From Tritrichomonas musculus (taxonomy: Eukaryota; Parabasalia; Tritrichomonadida; Tritrichomonadidae): a stretch of 64,000 nt of DNA. The stretch spans positions 1,426,001-1,490,000 of the forward strand of contig JAPFFF010000034.1 in the NCBI GenBank assembly GCA_039105265.1, written 5' to 3'. Positions 21,820 to 31,025 of the stretch are shown here, piece after piece; position 1 is the stretch's first letter; every line of letters begins with the position of its first letter. The notes beneath the pieces were generated by a model. It searched no databases. It was not told the DNA's origin and was given only the letters and a program-made list of their open reading frames with translations. The position numbers and the translations under genes were made by a program.

Positions 21820-22053
21820 TTTTTTAAATTTTTAATTTTTTTTCATAAAATTATGATGAAAATTAAATATTTTTAGTTAGATATTTCTTTATGGATGATT
21901 TTTATTGAATTTAAAAAGAATACTGTCAAATAAGTTATTTTTTTTATTATTATTGATGAATCTCTTTCCTATTTAACGTAATGTAATTTAATTATTTTCA
22001 CAATATGTCTTTTTATTTGTTTTGTAGTATTGTAGTATATATATAAATGAGAA

Positions 22054-22127
22054 GCTTTCGTAGCTCAGTTGGTTAGAGCATCGGACTTTTAATCCGAGGG
22101 TCGCGGGTTCGACTCCCGTCGAATGCA
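22054..22127 (+). tRNA. tRNA-Lys(TTT), right-arm copy
   Basis: Same cloverleaf as the left-arm copy, with anticodon TTT, A/B-box motifs TAGCTCAGTTGG and GGTTCGACTCC, discriminator A and a T-run from 22128. It shows the same T·T mismatch at 3-70 in the acceptor stem. Confidence 0.88.
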
Positions 22128-22466
22128 TTTTTTGATTTTTTTTTAATCTTTGCTTTGATCACAAGCTAAAGATCCACATATTCAAAAAAATTTAATTCAT
22201 ACCTTTTCATTGAAAATGCACGTTGTAAAATAAATGTTTATTTTAATCAATATTATTTCTCTCACTTTGCAAAACTTTGTAAAATATTGCAATTTTCTTC
22301 TCTTACTCGATTATGTTTTTATTTTAATTTTTATTTTTTTTTTTTGCTTTTTTAATTAGTAGCTTTTTGAGCGAATAGATATACAGATTCCATGCCAAAT
22401 TGTTTTTTATAATTAATTTACTAAATAATGAGCATACATTTATTTTTTCGTACAAAGTACACTATA

Positions 22467-22628
22467 AAGAAGGAAGCTTCAAGATACTTCTAAATGGCAG
22501 CAGATAGAGACAACGTTATTTCAATGAGTGATAACACAACAATGATGAAATTTTGTGAAGGAATTCAACCTGATAAAAAAGAGGTTGCTAAGGTCGTGCT
22601 TTTTATACTTCTATGGTTTAATGCTTAG
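22467..22628 (+). pseudogene. Sel1-repeat relic (right arm)
   Basis: Mirror copy of the relic at 9690-9852. It encodes KKEASRYF, a stop, then MAADRDNVISM and GIQPDKKEVAK, fragments of the 1031-aa gene. Confidence 0.78.
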
Positions 22629-22902
22629 AAATTAAATTCAAATTTCTAACTGGCGAATCTTTAATATTTTTATAAATATCTTTAAAAATTATGCTTGAAA
22701 AAAGTGTTCACTTTTTAAATGCATATACAATTCAAACATAGTTTTGACAACTTTTTGAATAATAAAAAATACTGTTGATAAACATGCCAAATAGAACTGC
22801 TCTTTGTTTAAAAAGGACAAAATTAATATTTCCAAATACTATTAGATATAGCCAATGCAATTTGCAATTTCTTAATCCTTTCATATACTTATATAGCAAT
22901 AA

Positions 22903-23228
22903 AATCAGAGCAAAAAATTTACTTTTTTTGAAAAATTCATTGATAATTGTTGACAGACCATATAAAGGTAGAAAAAAAGATGGATTTTATATAATATTGC
23001 AATATGATATAATATACGATGACTCAAATGTAATTTCTGAATAGAATGATAAAATTGACGTACAATATAAAAATAAATTTATTTATTTTTTTAAGAGAAC
23101 ATTTTACAAATTGATAAGTTTATTTTTTTACATAATTGAAATTGAAAAAAACAAAATATCTTTACCAATATAAAATAAAAAAAATTAAATATAGAATATA
23201 TATTTTTTTCTTTACTTATTTTATAAAT
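22903..23228. other. Spacer between inverted duplication and transposase-like gene
   Basis: A protein-like stretch on the plus strand at 22906-23041 (FLKNSLIIVDRPYKGRKKDG) starts outside any convincing gene and may be a relic. I see no inverted end for an element here. Confidence 0.3.
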
Positions 23229-25274
23229 TTAAATTTCATTTGGTTGAGAAAAGTAATGCTTATTTTTGATCATATTAAATCTGCATAAAAGTTGTGATCC
23301 TGATGTATAACTTTCATTTTTTTCAGAATAATTGGTTGATAAATATGGTTTAATGTTTAAAACTTTTAAAATTTGAATAGTTTCGGGTATATTTTTTTCT
23401 GAAAAAGTGCTAATTTCATTTACCACAAATTTCCTTATATAAAAGCATTCATTTATTATTTTTTTATCATCTATATCAATATTGTCATCATCATTGTAAG
23501 TAGGAACTCCTGCTATATTATTTTCTTTGTAATTTGGAATTTTCACTATGTTATTTTGAAAAAAAATTTTCTTTTTAATTATTTTCCTAGCAACTATGCT
23601 CAAAAATAAATCGGCATCAAGTGAATCATTAAGATCAGATCTTACATTCCCAAAAAAATTTTCTTCGCATTTAGTAGATATTCTTTCAGTACCAACATTT
23701 TCGGAACTATTTTTTATGGAATCTCCTAAGCAAACTATAGAGTTCAAGTATCTTATAAGATCAATTTTTCTATAAAAAGATAATTTTAATGTATTTTTTG
23801 TTTTTTTTGAAGAAAAACGATCATTTGGATCTGAATTTGGGAAATTGTGAAGTTCAAATTGAAAAATTGAGAAGGCAATATTCAAAAGATTCAATCGGTC
23901 TTGTCGTCCAATAAAAAGAACTTTATCTGCTAAATACCAAAATGTGAATGGTAACAAATAATAAGCAAAAGATATAGTTTCTTTTTGTTTAAGTGATTCA
24001 ATGAGAACTTTTGGTGAAAAAAATTCTAATGCATATTTATCTTTAAATCCACTTTGTATACTTTCATCAGTAAATGCTTTACTTTTTCCTACAGTTAATC
24101 CTAAATATAATCTTACAACATGTTTATCAACACTCTGTGATTTTTTATTTAAATATAATTTGCATCTAAAAAAACGTTTTTTTTGGCTTTTTAAAGCGTG
24201 AAAAAAATCTGTAGAAAATGATAATTCTGGCATATTTTTAATTGAATCATACATACTCTGAATTTCTGGGTTATATTTTTTATTTATAATAGATGTGTGC
24301 CATGGATTAGTGGGAGTGTCTGCATCAGTACATATATATTTAATTACAAAACCGTTATTTTTAGCAATTTCTCTAATTTTTTTTGAATTTTCTAATGTTT
24401 TTTTACTCATCCGACCGTTTAAGTCAAATTCAATATAAATTGGAACATTTGGATAAAAATTATTTATTGGTTGAAGGTAATATAAGCATAAATAATTATT
24501 TTTTTTATGATTATTGAAAAACATTGGATTTCTTATTCCAATTGTTTGGTCAATTGCTAATGAACAGTTGATTAATGATTCAAAATTCTGAAAAAAAGTA
24601 TTTTTAAATTCATTAAAAATAAAATCCGTTTTTTCAATTGAAGTAAGTGATATTTTATAATCTCCTAAATATTGACGTGAAAAATAATATAAAGTTGTGA
24701 TAGAAGGTACAGGTATAATCTTTTGTAGTGCTTTATATGAACTTGTATTAGTAAAGTACAATCCAAGACAAATGGTCTTATAAAAATCTGAATATCTTCT
24801 TCCATAAACTGAAACTTTTGCATTTTCTATTAATTCTTGTATGAATAAATCAAAAGAATCATTGTTATTTTTTCTAAATAACAAATATTCAGTTGTATCA
24901 TACCATATTTCACTTTTTTTATTTGATTCTGATTCAATTGTAAATTCATTAATAGCTTCTTGATTTTTTTTATTTAAGTCATCTATTTTAGCTTTTAATT
25001 TATTAATTTCTTGAATTAGTCTAATATATTTAAAATAATAGGAATTTTTTTTAGAAACATCCTCTTTTAGCTTGTTGTTGTACTCTTTAATTTGTTCAAT
25101 TTCTTCTAATAATTTTTTGTTTTCTATTTTCAAATTTTGAAGAACTTTTTGATATTTATCTTCCATTTTGAGATAATTATTTTCCAACGTAGTGATTTTT
25201 TCAAGTAATTGTGTAATTTGAATAGATTGCTGTTGGTTTAGTTCCCAAATATGATTATATGAAAGTTGATTCAT
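23229..25274 (-). CDS. Intact transposase-like protein of a repeated trichomonad family, possibly P-element-like
   Basis: This 681-aa ORF is unbroken. Residues 15-110 form a coiled coil. The middle resembles a DDE-type nuclease core: AIDQTIG (D242), IEFDLNGRMS, an aspartate in YICTDADTPTNPWH (D317/D319) and STDFFHALKSQKKRF (D356..H359), like the DxxHxLK of P-type transposases. The final acid is in KCEENFFGNVRS (E538), like the ENxFGxIR of P and related transposases. No THAP or BED zinc finger is seen. The same ENFxG region occurs in the relic at 52702-53832. I found no inverted ends around the gene, so it is either a transposase copy with eroded ends or a domesticated gene. The catalytic residue assignment is inference. 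Confidence 0.65.
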   Translation of the reverse strand: MNQLSYNHIWELNQQQSIQITQLLEKITTLENNYLKMEDKYQKVLQNLKIENKKLLEEIEQIKEYNNKLKEDVSKKNSYYFKYIRLIQEINKLKAKIDDLNKKNQEAINEFTIESESNKKSEIWYDTTEYLLFRKNNNDSFDLFIQELIENAKVSVYGRRYSDFYKTICLGLYFTNTSSYKALQKIIPVPSITTLYYFSRQYLGDYKISLTSIEKTDFIFNEFKNTFFQNFESLINCSLAIDQTIGIRNPMFFNNHKKNNYLCLYYLQPINNFYPNVPIYIEFDLNGRMSKKTLENSKKIREIAKNNGFVIKYICTDADTPTNPWHTSIINKKYNPEIQSMYDSIKNMPELSFSTDFFHALKSQKKRFFRCKLYLNKKSQSVDKHVVRLYLGLTVGKSKAFTDESIQSGFKDKYALEFFSPKVLIESLKQKETISFAYYLLPFTFWYLADKVLFIGRQDRLNLLNIAFSIFQFELHNFPNSDPNDRFSSKKTKNTLKLSFYRKIDLIRYLNSIVCLGDSIKNSSENVGTERISTKCEENFFGNVRSDLNDSLDADLFLSIVARKIIKKKIFFQNNIVKIPNYKENNIAGVPTYNDDDNIDIDDKKIINECFYIRKFVVNEISTFSEKNIPETIQILKVLNIKPYLSTNYSEKNESYTSGSQLLCRFNMIKNKHYFSQPNEI

Positions 25275-26413
25275 GATTTAGATTAAGAAAAACGCCTATA
25301 AAAAATTGAATTAGTTTTTTTATGAAATATTTGAATGATCAGAAAATTGTGTTAAGTTTTATGAAATAATTGTATATCTCAGAATATCGAGTTCTTTTTT
25401 ATGAAATAATTGAGAGTGTGTAAAATATAAACAATTGAAAAATTATGAGTAAAATAACATTTCTGATGTGAAAAAATAAGTAAAGTATTCAAAGATAAGA
25501 TCTATCTAGAATAAAATTCCCATCGTCGGAATTTTGGATTTTATAAAATAATTCTTCTTAAAATTGCAAAATATTATCAATATTTCAAGTTTTAACTCAA
25601 ACTAGCCAGATTTTTTGAATCAAAATTCATGGAATCATCTATGGATTCAAAAAGATGTGAGATATTCTAAATATATTTTTTAAAAATGTTATTACTTTTA
25701 ATGTATATTTTACAAATAAAAATAAACATTCATAGTAAAATTTTTGCAAAATTTGTATTTTTGTTGTCATTTTTTGAATACATAAAAATTGAATGTACAC
25801 CTTAATAGGGTCTTTGTTGACTCAAATTTTAAAATTGCATGGGATACATTAGTTTATTACCATAATTTTCATTTAAATCATCATAATGATATTATCATTC
25901 TCAAAAGCAAAAATTCATTTAATTATTATCAATACGTTCAATAAATCGAAATTTATACCATAAATGAAGATGAAATCTATTTTTATGTTTGTTAATATAT
26001 ATAATATATACATGAATGATGATTTTTTTACAAAAAAAAGATGTTTCTTCGGGGGGGTTCGTTTTCTGATCATAATGACTGTACATTCTAAAAACAAACT
26101 TTATAAGGATAAACAGCCTTTTTCTAAAAAATAACATAATGTTGAAACCTATATTTTAATCAGAATTTTTATGATCGTAACCATTTTTTATAGATTGTAA
26201 ATTATTTGAAAATTGAAAAAGAACTTTCATAAAAAATCAACTTTTGAGATGGACTAAATCTTCTTTTTCAATTTTCTGAAATTGAATTTTGAATATTTTA
26301 TTTGTGAAATTTTGATCGAAAGCATTCAAATAAAATATAAAATATTCAATTTTTTTGATAGAGATTTTAAAAAGTTCTTTTCAAATATCACCCATATTCA
26401 CAAATATGAATTT
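25275..26413. other. Intergenic, AT-rich; three short direct repeats
   Basis: A unit close to TTTTTATGAAATAATTG recurs at about 25317, 25357 and 25393. A run of seven G lies near 26051. No supported gene. Confidence 0.4.
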
Positions 26414-26423
26414 TCATTTCATT
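26414..26423 (+). promoter_or_regulatory. Candidate Inr-like initiator for the gene at 26440
   Basis: TCATTTCATT matches the first part of the Trichomonas Inr consensus TCAYTWYTCATTA. The +1 A would be 24 nt before the ATG. Confidence 0.35.
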
Positions 26424-26439
26424 TTTTAATTTGTAAGTG

Positions 26440-27180
26440 ATGAGTCAGCCAGAAGAGTCAATCAAAAGTTGTGATAGCCAAACAGAGAAAAGCAGTGATA
26501 GCCAAACAGAGAAAAGCAGTGATAACCAAACAGAGAAAATTAATGATAGCCAAACAGAGACAAGTAGCTATAGCCAAACAGAGAGAATTGGTGAAAGCCA
26601 GACAGAGACAAGTAGTGATAGTCAAACAGGAAAACTAGAACTAAAGCCGATTGATAAAATTAGTTATCAAATTAGATCTAAAACTCCATTAATTAAATCA
26701 ACTTGTTTTTATTTAATGAAAGAAGATAAAATAATTTACATGGCAATTCTTAAATTTGATAAAATCATTTTTAAGGAAGGAGAAGGTTTACAAAACAAGA
26801 AAAAAAATGGCAAAACAGCTGAAATAATCAGAAGTGTACATGGATACAACATCATTAAAACTGATGATCATGATTTAAAAGTAAAGTATACTAAAAATGG
26901 CCAAAAATTTCCAATGGTAGCGACTTTTACTTATATTGGCCACAGAATTCGATGGAATCCAAAAGATGCAGAATATAATGAATTTCTCAAGGATGGATCA
27001 AAAAACAAGCCACGTAGGTCAAATAAAAATTTTATGCTGCAAAATTCATATAATCATCCTACATTCATTCTCCGAAAAATGTCAAAGCAATATTATGATG
27101 TGGAATGTTTCCCAACAGTTGATCCATTAATAGTCTTTTCAATTGCCTTATCTGGAATCATTGGTCCAATTGCAATCTAA
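26440..27180 (+). CDS. Protein with QTE-repeat N-terminus and possible tubby-like C-terminus
   Basis: The ATG at 26440 (MSQPEES) gives 246 aa. Residues 11-66 are seven tandem 8-residue units of the type SDSQTEKS, probably disordered. Residues 75-246 look globular: STCFYLMKEDKIIYMAILKF, MVATFTYIGHRIRW, then SYNHPTFILRKMSKQYYDVE and DPLIVFSIALSGIIGP. The end resembles the final strands and helix of tubby/LURP-like domains (FxLRKxxxxxYxxxxxxPxxPLxAFxIALs), where a central hydrophobic helix closes the barrel. I consider this plausible, not proven. No signal peptide or membrane segment. Not linked to its neighbours. Confidence 0.5.
   Translation: MSQPEESIKSCDSQTEKSSDSQTEKSSDNQTEKINDSQTETSSYSQTERIGESQTETSSDSQTGKLELKPIDKISYQIRSKTPLIKSTCFYLMKEDKIIYMAILKFDKIIFKEGEGLQNKKKNGKTAEIIRSVHGYNIIKTDDHDLKVKYTKNGQKFPMVATFTYIGHRIRWNPKDAEYNEFLKDGSKNKPRRSNKNFMLQNSYNHPTFILRKMSKQYYDVECFPTVDPLIVFSIALSGIIGPIAI
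26470..26637 (+). repeat. Coding 24-bp tandem repeat, 7 units
   Basis: Seven 24-bp units such as AGTGATAGCCAAACAGAG plus six bases encode the SDSQTEKS repeats. The first three are nearly identical and the later ones more diverged, so copy number probably changes by slippage or unequal exchange without shifting the frame. Confidence 0.9.
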
Positions 27181-29046
27181 TCAATATTTGTATTATACAA
27201 ATATTATGTTTTAATATTTATGTATGTATTAATAAAAGATTTTTTGCTAATTTCTATCTTCTTTTCAAAATATTGAATTTTTTTAGCTAATATAAAGTAA
27301 ATATTGTCTAACCAAAAAATAAAGCATATCTTTTTGAGTTATATTCCATTGTTTTCTATGTAAATTCTGTTCTTTTGCCAATATTAAATTATCCAAAACC
27401 AAAACTAAGAAAACATAATTTATATTATTATAATCATTAGCTTTTATCTGATTCCTTGTATAAGAATAAATTTATATATTGTTTTATTAAGATATTAGAT
27501 ACTCTTTAACTCATGAATGGTTTTATACCAAATTTTCTCTAGATCAATAAAAGGTCGTACAACAAAATTGAATAAAAAATAAAATTAAACAAATTTATAT
27601 TTATCTTAATAAATAATTTATTTAATAATTTTAATATATAATTTATATATTATATATCCAATATTATAAAATGTAATAGTTGAATTAAAAACTTTATCAT
27701 TTAAAAAAATATAGATTCCATTTGAATAGGTATACTATGTGTTATACAAATAATATTTTACTTTTTGACGAAATCCTTCAGTAACTGAAATATTGTTCTT
27801 TTTATATTTATGAAACCAATCAACTAAATCTTCATTTTTAGAAAAAACTGACATTTGATTTGGAATGAAATTCTAATAGATTAGAATGTAAATGCAAATA
27901 AATTGAACTATATTCTTCATTGGACTCCTGTGACGTCCAATTTTTTTAAAATCATCATTTAATAATTCAAAAAATTCAATTTTTCTTCATTTTTAGCTAA
28001 AAAAAGAAATTTTTTCAATAATAATAACTATTTTTTTTATAAAACTTAATGTTTTAAAATCATATAAAAAGATATCAAAAGAATTAATGATTAGAATAAA
28101 TTATATAAAATGTTATCGCTATTTTAATTTTTTGGGAAGTGTTATAAAATTCTTATCAAAAATAATAAAAATAAATTGAGATAAAATACTCAAATTTTTT
28201 TCGGAAGAAAATTTAATATATACTTATATCCTTTTAGTTTTTATTTTAATTTGAATTTTGTATGATGCAAATATTTATTAAACTGATTATTATTATAATA
28301 ATAAAATATAATTAGTGTAAACAAACCAATCATTGAGTTTTACTGTAAAAATTTAGGTTTACGACCTTTAGATCGATATTATTCTATTATGGGAAAAAGA
28401 AAATAAACAAACTTTTTGTGAATTCCTTCTCAATTTGTTTTCAAAGATTTTCTGAAGTTTTTATTTCTTTCTATTGAAAAATTTGATGATAGAATTAACG
28501 TTAAAAATCCATATTTTACATTTGATATTTTTCATTTTTACTAAGTACTACATTTAAATTATAATTTATTTTATGAGTTTATAACGTTAATTTTATTACC
28601 TTATCAAATTTTCAATAGTAAGAAATAATTTGGTTTTATTTTCATTTTTTTATATTAATATATATTTTAAAATAATATTTAAATTAAAATTATTGTATAA
28701 TAAAACATAAAAATAATAAATTATTATTATTTAACAATTAAAAATAAGATATTTTAATTTATATATTTTTTTATTTTTTCATAAAATTCAAAACAATCTT
28801 TTTAAACAATTCATTAAATAATAAGATAAATGTTAACATTAAATAAAAATAATGTTTTAAATACATTATTAAATTTATATTTCCAATTATATAAACTTAA
28901 AAATAAATAAAAATGTATATATTATAAATATTAAGAAAAAATTATTAAACGATGATTATCTTTCATTGAAAAAAAGGAGATGATTGAACTTTCACCTTTG
29001 AAAAAATCTAAAGATATGGTTTAAGATAACAGCCATGAATCTCACA
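27181..29046. other. Intergenic; one possible gene relic and one hairpin
   Basis: On the minus strand 27745-27860 reads KNEDLVDWFHKYKKNNISVT, bounded by stops, a possible relic of an unknown gene. An imperfect inverted repeat pairs 28463-28505 (ATTGAAAAATTTGATGATAG) with 28582-28627. The rest is low-complexity AT sequence. Confidence 0.4.
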
Positions 29047-29054
29047 TCATTTTA
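29047..29054 (+). promoter_or_regulatory. Candidate Inr-like initiator for alpha-amylase
   Basis: TCATTTTA matches the TCAYTWY core, with +1 A at 29049, 26 nt before the ATG. Confidence 0.4.
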
Positions 29055-29074
29055 GCTTTAGACATAACAACAAA

Positions 29075-30562
29075 ATGTCAGACAACAACGAAAACAAGAC
29101 AATGATTCAATATTTTGAATGGTATCTCCCAGATAATGAACTCCATTGGAAAAGGTGTGCAGAGCAAGCAAAAGATTTGGCATCATGCGGGATCAACATG
29201 ATCTGGCTTCCACCAGCATTCAAAGGAGCCAGTGGCAACAAAAGTGTTGGATATGATGTCTATGATACATATGATTTAGGTGAATTTGATCAAAAAGGTA
29301 GTGTTGCCACCAAATATGGAACCAAAGATGATTATCTCAATGCAGTCCATGTTTTGCAAGAGAACAAGATTGCAGTTATTACAGATATTGTATTAAATCA
29401 CAGAATGGGTGCTGATGGCACCGAAAAAGTTAAAATACAAGAAGAAGTTCAAGATGATCGTAACCAGAAAATAGGTGAAGAAAGAGAAATCACAGCGTGG
29501 ACCAAATTTGACTTTCCAGGTCGAAAAGACAAGTATTCAAATTTTCACTGGAACGCTTCACATTTCAGCGGCACAGACTTTGATGAATCCGCCAAGCAAA
29601 GCGGCATTTTTCGTTTTGCCGGCAAAAAATGGAGCAAAGACACCGATCATGAAAAAGGAAATTTCGACTTTTTGATGGGCGCCGATGTTGACTCTGATCT
29701 CCCTGAAGTAGCCGAAGAAAACATCAGATGGGGGGAGTGGTACATGGACACGGTCAAAATGGACGGTTTTCGGTTAGATGCTGTGAAACACATCAGTTTT
29801 GAAAGCTACCGAAAATGGATTGAAGCGATGCAAAATCACGCTCCGGAAGGCAAGAAACTTTTCGTTGTCGGCGAGTATTTCAGCCAGGACATCGGCGCCC
29901 TTGTGAATTACATGAAGGCCACTGAGGACACAATCAATCTCTTCGATGTCCCCCTTCATTTCAACTTCCTTGAGGCCGGCACTTCTGATGGCAAGTTCGA
30001 CATGAGTCACATTTTCGACAACACTTTGATGGGCACAGATGGGATGTACGCTGTTCCCTTTGTTGACAACCACGACACACAGCCTGGCCAGGCTCTTGAG
30101 AGCTTCATTCCTCAATGGTTCAAGCCAATTGCATACGCACTCATCCTTCTCAGGCAGTTTGGCACTCCTTGCGTCTTCTACGGAGATTTCTATGGAATTC
30201 CTCACGAAAGCATTCCTCCCGTCGTGGGCCTCAGAAAGCTCCTCAAAATAAGGCAGTTGTTCGCTTACGGAATGGAGAGGTGTTACTTCGACGACCAGAA
30301 CGTCGTGGGATTCACACGCGAAGGAGATGACCAGCACAAAGACTCGGGAATTGCAGTGCTGGTCACTGACAGCATCGGTGGTTCGAAGAGAATGGAAATT
30401 GGTACAAAATTCGCTGGTCAGAAGTTTTACGATTGTATGGGTAAGAACCAGAACGTCGTAGTAATTGGTGACGACGGTTGGGGAGAGTTTTTCGTTGATG
30501 ATGGATCAGTGGCGGTTTGGGCACCTCAACAAGTTTGCCAATATTTATACATTAAAAATTAA
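29075..30562 (+). CDS. Cytosolic alpha-amylase, GH13 (bacterial liquefying-type, subfamily 5-like)
   Basis: This 495-aa enzyme should hydrolyse alpha-1,4 bonds in glycogen or starch. The four GH13 regions are clear: DIVLNHRMGAD, GFRLDAVKH with the nucleophile D235, VVGEYF with the acid/base E267 and FVDNHDTQPGQ with D334. The N-terminus MIQYFEWYLPDNELHWKR is typical of the bacterial AmyS-like cytoplasmic group. Length matches that group (about 480-500). There is no signal peptide, so it probably acts on internal glycogen or imported maltodextrin. The bacterial type suggests an old lateral transfer (inference). The 3' half is richer in G+C than its surroundings, as is common in highly expressed trichomonad genes. 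The stop is followed at once by AATAAA-like sequence. Confidence 0.96.
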   Translation: MSDNNENKTMIQYFEWYLPDNELHWKRCAEQAKDLASCGINMIWLPPAFKGASGNKSVGYDVYDTYDLGEFDQKGSVATKYGTKDDYLNAVHVLQENKIAVITDIVLNHRMGADGTEKVKIQEEVQDDRNQKIGEEREITAWTKFDFPGRKDKYSNFHWNASHFSGTDFDESAKQSGIFRFAGKKWSKDTDHEKGNFDFLMGADVDSDLPEVAEENIRWGEWYMDTVKMDGFRLDAVKHISFESYRKWIEAMQNHAPEGKKLFVVGEYFSQDIGALVNYMKATEDTINLFDVPLHFNFLEAGTSDGKFDMSHIFDNTLMGTDGMYAVPFVDNHDTQPGQALESFIPQWFKPIAYALILLRQFGTPCVFYGDFYGIPHESIPPVVGLRKLLKIRQLFAYGMERCYFDDQNVVGFTREGDDQHKDSGIAVLVTDSIGGSKRMEIGTKFAGQKFYDCMGKNQNVVVIGDDGWGEFFVDDGSVAVWAPQQVCQYLYIKN

Positions 30563-31017
30563 ATAAAAAATGGTATTTTTTTAATTTGATTTTATTTTTA
30601 ATTAAATTTTGCAAATATTTGTAAGCTAAGTTTTTTAATTTGTCCCTTCTTATCGTCCTCTCAAATTTGAATGAAGCTAAATATTTTTTTTTTTTTTTAG
30701 TTATAAAAGCATGAATACTTTAATTCATCTCAGGCTGAGGTTCCTGCTATTACCTTAACAAAGTTATAAAATACTATTTAAAATGTATTTTTCCTGAATA
30801 AATAACTTTTTTTTTTGATTTTCATCTTCTCAAAATTGAAAGATATTGTACAAAAAGTTTATAAATTTATTCAATTTTTTGAATTAAAAATAACGAAAGT
30901 CCCACAATTTTCTATTCTGCAAACTCAACTTGAAAACGCTGTAATTTGTCCCTACTTATTGTTCTACTTTCTAAAGATTCATAGAAAATTTGAATTAAAA
31001 ACTCTCAATTTTTTTGT
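30563..31017. other. Intergenic, AT-rich, nothing recognised
   Basis: 3' flank of the amylase gene up to the target duplication of the next element. No gene or repeat supported. Confidence 0.45.
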
Positions 31018-31025
31018 GAATAAGG

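Larger units (their letters stand above)
16698..22902 (-). repeat. Right arm of large inverted duplication, interrupted by a 3.8-kb element
   Basis: Positions 16698-17801 and 21645-22902 are the reverse complement of 11752-9212. They carry the Asn/Asp-rich ORF, tRNA-Thr, tRNA-Lys and the Sel1 relic in mirror order. The element at 17802-21634 was inserted here after the duplication, since the left arm shows the empty site with a single AAATATTTCT. Confidence 0.9.

Noticed and set aside
26045-26060. Run of seven G in AT-rich DNA
   Set aside because: A single homopolymer cannot form a quadruplex alone and has no linked feature.
29774-30337. 187-codon minus-strand ORF inside the amylase
   Set aside because: Antisense shadow of the conserved GH13 frame.
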